Below, one piece after another: positions 58,396-64,000 of a stretch of DNA of 64,000 nucleotides (position 1 is its first letter; each line of letters begins with the position of its first letter). This DNA is from Rhizomys pruinosus (lineage: Eukaryota; Chordata; Mammalia; Rodentia; Spalacidae). The notes beneath the pieces are model-generated. The model did no database searches. It saw nothing but the letters and a program-made list of their open reading frames with translations, and was not told the origin of the DNA. The position numbers and the translations under genes are program-made. The stretch is taken from assembly GCA_009823505.1 (NCBI GenBank), contig VZQC01006885.1, forward strand, positions 163,790 through 227,789. Direction: 5' to 3'.

Positions 58396-59091
58396 ATATC
58401 TCCAAAATAATGATCTTGACCACCAGCAAATTGTATTTCTTGTCACATTTCACTGTTTATCCTTACAGCAGACCCTTCAAAAGTTATCAGTAATCAGCAT
58501 TCACAGCCACCAATTCTATTTTTATTAGATTCCTTATGGTAACTGTAAGATGTCATCTTCACAACTCCGACTGATTTTCTGTCATTTAATTATGACATGG
58601 TGCTATAGTTTTGATCTAAAACATCCCTTGTAGGTTCTCTGAGTGTTAAAGGCTTGGATCTTAACCCATGGTGCTTTTGGAATGTGGCGGATCCTTTGAC
58701 AGAGCCTATTAGGAAGAAGTTTGGTCATTGTGAGCATGTCCTAGAAGGAGATCCGTGCCCTAGCACATTTCTGTCTGTCCTTGTAGCCCTGAGCTGCCAT
58801 GAAGTGAGTGGATTCCTCTGTCACTACAATAAACTTCCCAGCCACAGGCCCAAAGCTAATGCACACAGCTAGTTGTGGAACGAAGCCTTAAATTCTGAAC
58901 CTAAGAAAATATTTCCTCCTTCTGCTTGTCTCATGTTATTTTACAGTGAAAAAAAGCTCATATGTGTGCTTGTAATTTATGTGGTTTTTTCCTACATGGT
59001 GTTTAGTCAGGTTCTTCTCCTTCTTCTTCTTCTTCTTCTTCTTCTTCTTCTTCTTCTTCTTCTTCTTCTTCTTCTTCTTCTTCTTCTTCTC
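58396..59091 (-). repeat. Inverted duplication, right arm
   Basis: The reverse complement of 53134-53829, with about 15-20 substitutions and one small indel. Its outer edge is a CTT tract, complementary to the GAA tract of the left arm. Beyond it lies an L1 3'-UTR fragment instead of the B1 found on the left. Confidence 0.9.
59019..59090. repeat. (CTT)n microsatellite
   Basis: About 23 CTT units at the outer edge of the right arm. Confidence 0.97.
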
Positions 59092-59376
59092 CTGTTTTGC
59101 TTCTCATCCACCAGTACCCCTTGTCTAAGCCTAGGGAACAATCTGCAGAAGAGGGGGCATGGTAGAATGTAAGGGCTGTGATTGGGGTGAATGGTGAAAC
59201 TACAGCAACATAGTCTGGACACTTATTTGATCAACATGATTGTACATATAAGCCCCACCAGCTGGATGGAGGGAGACATGGGCTGTGTGGGTTTGGGCAT
59301 AGCTGCTTGCAAATTGGTTTTACATGAAGGAGGCTTGTACTCATAACATTACTTATTGTTAAAAAAAATAAAAAAA
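59092..59376 (+). mobile_element. L1 3'-UTR fragment ended at an internal A-run
   Basis: The sequence tgttttgcttctcatccacc, then aatgtaagggctgtgattgg, matches copies 1-4. It stops at the same internal A-rich stretch as the copy at 25.3 kb, without the final polypurine tract. Its left edge is the CTT repeat. Confidence 0.88.
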
Positions 59377-59795
59377 ATTAGAAAAGAAAGATATGTCTCA
59401 TTTTGAATAATTTGTTTGTGATCTCTCAAATTTTCAGCTTGATAGGATTTAGAATCATTGAAAAGATAAACTCCTGGGGATGCCTGTGAGAGAAAACCTA
59501 GGTTAGGTTAGTTGCGATGAAAAGACACAATCTAAATATAGGTCGCACCATTCCACAGGATGGGTTCCTGAACTGCAGGAAAAGAAGCGAGGTGGCTGAG
59601 AACCAGCACTGATCTCTCTCTGCTTCCTGACTCTGATTGCAATGTGACCATCTGCTTCACACGCCAACACCTTGCCTATTCTGCTGTGATAGCCTGTAAC
59701 CTCAAACTGTAAACCAAAATAAATACTTCCTTCCCCAAATTATTATTTTTCATCAATAATAAATGTACCTGACATATTGTTAAATGATATTTTGT
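59377..59795. repeat. Unassigned DNA with a possible old rodent repeat
   Basis: The words gtaaaccaaaataaatactt and ctctctctgcttcctgactc near 59610-59735 resemble a common rodent repeat in structure, but I cannot name it. Confidence 0.35.
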
Positions 59796-59798
59796 AAG

Positions 59799-59942
59799 CG
59801 GGGTGTGGTGGTGCATGCCTTTAATCCTAGTACACGGGAGGCAGAGGCAGATGGATCTTTTTAAGTTCAAGGCCAGCCTTGTCTACAGACTGAGTTCCAG
59901 GACAGCTGGGGCTACAGGGAGACCCTGTTTCAAAAAGACCAA
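59799..59942 (+). mobile_element. B1 SINE
   Basis: The body ggggtgtggtggtgcatgcc through gagaccctgtttcaaaaaga. The flanks aatgatattttgt and aatgttattttgt are a 13-bp duplication with one mismatch. Confidence 0.94.
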
Positions 59943-59945
59943 AGA

Positions 59946-60995
59946 ATGTTATTTTGTTGTAATTGGGGTTTTAAATCATGAACTTACAAAATACAACTCT
60001 TAGTTATGATAAATTTCTAGGATGTGCAGAAATAGGTTGCAGAAGTTTGAATAAATTTCTTATAACAGCCATAAACCAGAAAGATTTCAGCAATGAATCA
60101 AGACGATTCTTTGAGAATGCATATGCGCCTTTTTTTTTCTCTTTGTGGAAAAACAAACTACAGATAATTTAAATTTCTTTCAAGTAATTAACCAAATTTT
60201 AAAAGAGAATAAGGGCAATAACCTATCTGCCAGGTACCATCAGTAATAGGCAATGAAATTTTGTTTTCTCAGTTAAGTAAACATTCTAGTTTCTAACACA
60301 TCTACAATGATTTATTTATATCCTAATTAAAGACCAATTAAATAATCCTATACATAAAATTGCCATTGGTAATGATACGCCATATGTTTGTTTATGTAAC
60401 TCAAATTTAAGAATCTTCAACAAAATTAATCAAATAAGTCTGAATATCAAATATAGTAATGTAGATTTAATAATGGCTAGCAGCTAAGAAAACATGGTAG
60501 ACAAATACAGCTAGCTATACTTTGTGAAAAGCATTTTGGTTCTTCTGTTTCACTTCTTACAAAGTCATAATTCACATATAGTTTTTCTATAATAAATACT
60601 TTCCTACATTCTTCTGCAAAAAAAGGACTAAGCTGATGAATCTGCTCATTGATTACAGATCATGAGTTATGGCTTTTGTCTGTAACCAAATATACCATTC
60701 TTCATAGAGAAGTCAACAATCCAGATAACAGTGATGCATAGAATTGCTGCTCAGTATGTACTCAAAGGACTGCAAATATATCACTATGTTAAGCTCATAT
60801 GACATTTCTCCCATTTTTAAAGCAATCTGTCAAGTGATATGTTGTGAAATAATAATTTTTTTAGAAAGATGTTGCTCTTGACATATGAGATTCCTTGTAC
60901 TAGGGGTTAATGGAACACACCTTGCTTCAGGTCTCACTTCATGCATCATCATCTCCTCATAAGACTTTCAGTCATGCTCCCAATGTAAAATAGCA
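59946..60995. other. Unassigned AT-rich DNA
   Basis: No repeat or gene recognised over about 1 kb. Confidence 0.5.
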
Positions 60996-60997
60996 TC

Positions 60998-61293
60998 TCA
61001 GTTTTATATATATGTATATATATATATATATATATATAACTTTAATTTAGGATATAAATGAGTGATATATATATATATGTATATATAAATAGAATTTAGG
61101 ATATCTATATATAAATAGAATTTAGGATAGAAATGAGTGATATATATATATCTATATCTATATATATATAGATATATATATCTCTATATATATATAGATA
61201 TAGATATATATATATCACTCATTTCTATCCTAAATTCTAGCCTTTGATTAGGATAGAAATGAGTGATATATATATATATATATATATATATCA
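60998..61293. repeat. AT-rich palindromic repeat cluster
   Basis: Several AT runs alternate with a 25-bp word (tagaatttaggatagaaatg plus agtga). The word occurs forward at 61116-61140 and inverted at 61215-61239, and partial forward copies lie near 61046 and 61250. The block 61116-61239 is a near-perfect palindrome. Confidence 0.93.
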
Positions 61294-61657
61294 CTGAGGC
61301 TGTAACACGCCTGAATAGAATTCCCTCTGCCTTCTTAGTAAGAATAAATGCAGGTTAATGTAAAGATGTCAAACCTAGACATTCTCATTAATGGTGTTTA
61401 CTTCTGATTGGAAGGTGTAGAAAAGTTAGTAACAACTACATCTTGGAATATCACCCCGTGAATTCAGTATGCTGTACCTGATGGAGAGGATAAAGACAAT
61501 TGTGGTCTAGAAGAAATCATGACTATCATGATCCCTACTGGGGACACAGGGTCAGAAGTTCATAATGATTCCACCATATGGAGGCACAGATGAACAGTTA
61601 TATCAACACCTTCTAATCTAAACAATAAGACCTATTAGTTGAATAGATTAATTTATT
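61294..61657. other. Unassigned DNA
   Basis: Nothing recognised. Confidence 0.45.
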
Positions 61658-61668
61658 TGGAAAATATT

Positions 61669-61871
61669 TCTTTTCTTTAATATTTAAATTTTATTTATGT
61701 GTATGAATGGACTGGTCTGGCATGCAGGTCTGTGCACCCATGTCGTGCTATGTACGCCAGAGGTAGAAATGGTGTCAGTATCCCCTGAACTGGGGATTGT
61801 GGGTGCTGGGATGACCCGGTCCTCCAAAGAGTAGGTGTTCTCGTAACCACTAGGCCACTCTCTCCACCCCA
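61669..61871 (-). mobile_element. B3-like SINE with many small indels
   Basis: A reverse-complement SINE flanked by tggaaaatatt at 61658-61668 and 61872-61882, a perfect 11-bp duplication. The body has several one- or two-base losses (for example gaggtagaaatggtg for gaggtcagaagagggtg). The contrast with its perfect flanks suggests poor base-calling. Confidence 0.9.
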
Positions 61872-61882
61872 TGGAAAATATT

Positions 61883-62146
61883 GTCTTTAAAATCCACCAT
61901 GCATTAATTACATTATATTTACATATAGGTAGCTTTTACCCAGAGGTTTGGTTATTGCCTCAAAGAATGACAAATAATTGCTTATGCAAATCTATACTTT
62001 CTTTTCTTACATATTTTAAACAGAAAGTATCATTGAATCATTCAAAAATAAGCATGATCATTTACTTGTTTAAAATCTTTAGCAAGGTAATCAAACACAC
62101 CCTTTATCCTATACATCGGAAAAATGTTCTTTCTGAAAAAAAAACA
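61883..62146. other. Unassigned AT-rich DNA
   Basis: Nothing recognised. Confidence 0.45.
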
Positions 62147-62164
62147 ATTGCAATATATATATTG

Positions 62165-62202
<38 letters not shown>

Positions 62203-62222
62203 TGTGTGTGTGTGTGTGCGTG

Positions 62223-62253
<31 letters not shown>
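62147..62253. repeat. (AT)n(GT)n compound microsatellite
   Basis: Begins with the palindrome tgcaatatatatattgca, continues as AT units and then GT units. Confidence 0.96.
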
Positions 62254-62256
<3 letters not shown>

Positions 62257-62262
62257 AGGGTA

Positions 62263-63936
62263 AGTCTTCTGGTGTAGTCCTAAATTGCAAATCTTAATAA
62301 TATAGATATATGATTTTTTTTCCAAGTCTGTGAAGAAGCTCATAGGGATTTTGATTGGGATTGAATTGAATCTGTATATAAGTTTGGGTAAAATGGACAT
62401 TTTTAGTATATTAATTTTCCCAGTCCACGAGCATGGAAGGTCATTCCATCTTTTGATGTCATTTTCAATCTCCTTCTTCAGGGGGTTAAAATTTTTGTTG
62501 TAGAGATCTTTGGTATCTTTGGTTATGTTTGTTCCCAGGTATCTTATTACTTTTGAGGCTATTGTGAGTGTGAAGGTCTTCTTGTATTCCTTCTCCACAT
62601 GTTTATTGTTGGTGTAAAGAAAGGCTACTAATTTTTCTAGGTTGATTTTGTAGCCTGCCACTTTACTAAAACTCTTTTTTAATTTATTTTTGTGTGTGTA
62701 TGAATGGACTGTCTGCATGTAGGTCTGTGCACCCATGTCCTGCAATGCCGTTGATGTTAGAAGAGGGTGTTGGATTCCCCTGGAACTGGAGTTCTCCTGG
62801 AATTGGAATTACAGACAGTTCTTAGCCGCCATGTGGGTGCTGGGGATCAAACCCGTGTCCTCTGCAGGAGCAGTCGGTGCTCTTAACCTCTAGGCTATCT
62901 CTCCAGCCACCTCTTTTTTATTTTTGTATGTAAAACTCTTAATCGTTTCTAGAAGTTTTCTGGTTGAGTTTTTAGCATCCCTTAGTTAAACTATCATATC
63001 ATCTGCAAAAAGGGATAGCTTAACTTCTTCTTTTCTGATTAATACTCCTTTAATTTCCTTCTCTTGTCTTATTGCCCTAGCAAGTGTTTCGAGCACTATG
63101 TTGAAGAGGAGTGACGATGGGGGACAGCCTTGCCAGGTTCCTGCCTTTAAGGAAATGGTTCCAATTTTTCTCCATTTAGGATGATGTTGATAGTGGGTTT
63201 GCTATATATGGCTTTGATCATGTTGAGGAATGTTCCTTTCAGTCCTATTCTCTCTAGGACTTTAAGCATGAAGGGATGGTGGATCTTGTCAAAGGCTTTT
63301 TCTGCATCAATTGAGATGATTGTGTGGTTTTTTTCTTTCAGTTTATGTGCTTTATGATATTTATTGATTTACGTATTTTGAACAATCCCCGCATCTCTGG
63401 TATGAATCCAATTTGATCATGATGGATGATCTTTTTGATGTGGGTCTGTATGTGATTTGCAAGTATTTTGTTGAGAATTTTTGCATCTATATTTTTTAGT
63501 GAGATGGGTCTATAGCTTTCTTTTTTGCTTGCATCTTTACCTGACTTTGGTATTAGAGTGATGCTGGCTTCATAGAAAGAATTTGGGAGCATTCCCTCTT
63601 TTTGTATCCTTCTAAACAGTTTGAGTAGCAATGGTTGTAAGACCTCTTTAAATGTTTTATAGAATTCTGCCATGAAACCATCTGGACCAGGGCCTTTTCT
63701 AGTTTGGAGGTTTTTGATTACATTTTCAATTTTCTCTAATATTATGGGTCTATTTAAACTGTCAATCTCTTCTTGGTTAAGCTTTGTTGTTTCCCAGGAT
63801 TTCAGATATTCATCCATTTCCCTTAGGTTTTCAAATTTAGTGGAGTATAGATTTTTGAAGTATTCTCATATGATTGTCTGGATTTTTTCTTCGTCTGTTG
63901 TGATGTTTCCCTTTCATCACTAATACTATTGATTTG
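62263..63936 (-). pseudogene. L1 ORF2 reverse-transcriptase region, minus strand
   Basis: ORF2p copies L1 RNA into the genome. On the minus strand the 159-codon frame at 63338-63817 carries the start of the reverse-transcriptase domain: [37 protein letters not shown] and [10 protein letters not shown]. Downstream come a palm motif A-like [10 protein letters not shown] near 63.29 kb and the catalytic FADD at 62998-63009. After the nested B3, a frame at 62280-62675 carries KVAGYKINLEKLVAFLYTNN and a region ending in KIPMSFFTDLEK. Frameshifts between these blocks, the SINE and the loss of the C-terminus at the AT/GT repeat make it non-functional. The endonuclease part would lie beyond the CT repeat, outside the window. 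Confidence 0.93.
62680..62909 (-). mobile_element. B3-like SINE, long form, inside L1 ORF2
   Basis: A reverse-complement SINE with the internal duplication (ctggagttctcctggaattg) ending in ggctatctctccagcc. The word ctcttttttaattt or ctctttttta flanks both sides, consistent with a short target duplication in the ORF2 sequence. Confidence 0.93.
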
Positions 63937-63942
63937 GAGTTT

Positions 63943-64000
<58 letters not shown>
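63937..64000. repeat. (CT)n microsatellite at the window edge
   Basis: More than 28 CT units run to the last base of the window, so the full length is unknown. The repeat interrupts or borders the minus-strand L1. Confidence 0.97.

Noticed and set aside
58873..59222. Leucine-run and arginine-run frames of 71-99 codons.
   Set aside because: They are translations of the CTT microsatellite plus L1 3' UTR.
1..64000. CRISPR arrays, operons, ribosome binding sites, insertion sequences of bacterial type.
   Set aside because: The sequence is clearly mammalian nuclear DNA, and no regularly spaced direct repeats with unique spacers were seen.

Overview
This window is intergenic or deep-intronic DNA from a rodent nuclear genome. 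I find no host protein-coding exon, tRNA, rRNA, CRISPR array or operon. The open frames are short. Those with recognisable content come from LINE-1 (L1) elements; most of the rest are SINE or simple-repeat translations. The organism is inferred from its repeats: B1 (7SL-derived) and B2/B3-superfamily (tRNA-derived) SINEs, Lx-like L1 3' regions and rodent-type MaLR sequence point to a myomorph, probably muroid, rodent. The dominant B3-like SINE has a tail I do not associate with mouse or rat, so a non-murine lineage is likely. The species cannot be named from this alone.

Layout. 1-7.3 kb: an Lx-like L1 3' region, SINEs, and two 5'-truncated copies of an L1 with an unusual long 3' UTR. 8.3-9.4 kb: a cluster of very short L1 and SINE insertions with target-site duplications (TSDs). 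12-13 kb: a minus-strand L1 with a doubled 3' end. 13.9-17 kb: a 5'-truncated L1 showing ORF2 joined to a 2.3-kb 3' UTR. 17-32 kb: mostly unique AT-rich DNA with scattered SINEs, old minus-strand Lx-like tails and one twin-priming inversion. 32.1-40.4 kb: one full-length 8.29-kb L1 with monomeric promoter repeats, ORF1, ORF2, the long 3' UTR and a perfect 12-bp TSD. 44.7-47.1 kb: a decayed MaLR provirus. 50.0-53.0 kb: a second L1 lineage, intact at both ends but lacking the reverse-transcriptase core. 53.1-59.1 kb: a roughly 700-bp inverted duplication. 61.0-61.3 kb: a near-perfect AT palindrome. 62.3-63.9 kb: a minus-strand L1 ORF2 with a nested SINE, running into a CT microsatellite at the window end.

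Biologically the window records retrotransposition: autonomous L1s supply the machinery, and B1, B3 and truncated or deleted L1s carry its marks (A-rich tails, TSDs, 5' truncation, inversion, possible 3' transduction). The best candidate for something little described is the L1 lineage with about 210-bp promoter monomers and a bipartite 3' UTR. Its ORFs are broken by dense small indels that stop abruptly near 39.85 kb, which looks more like unpolished long-read sequence than real decay. Family names (Lx, URR1, MaLR, B3) are assigned from memory of consensus sequences, not from a database search.
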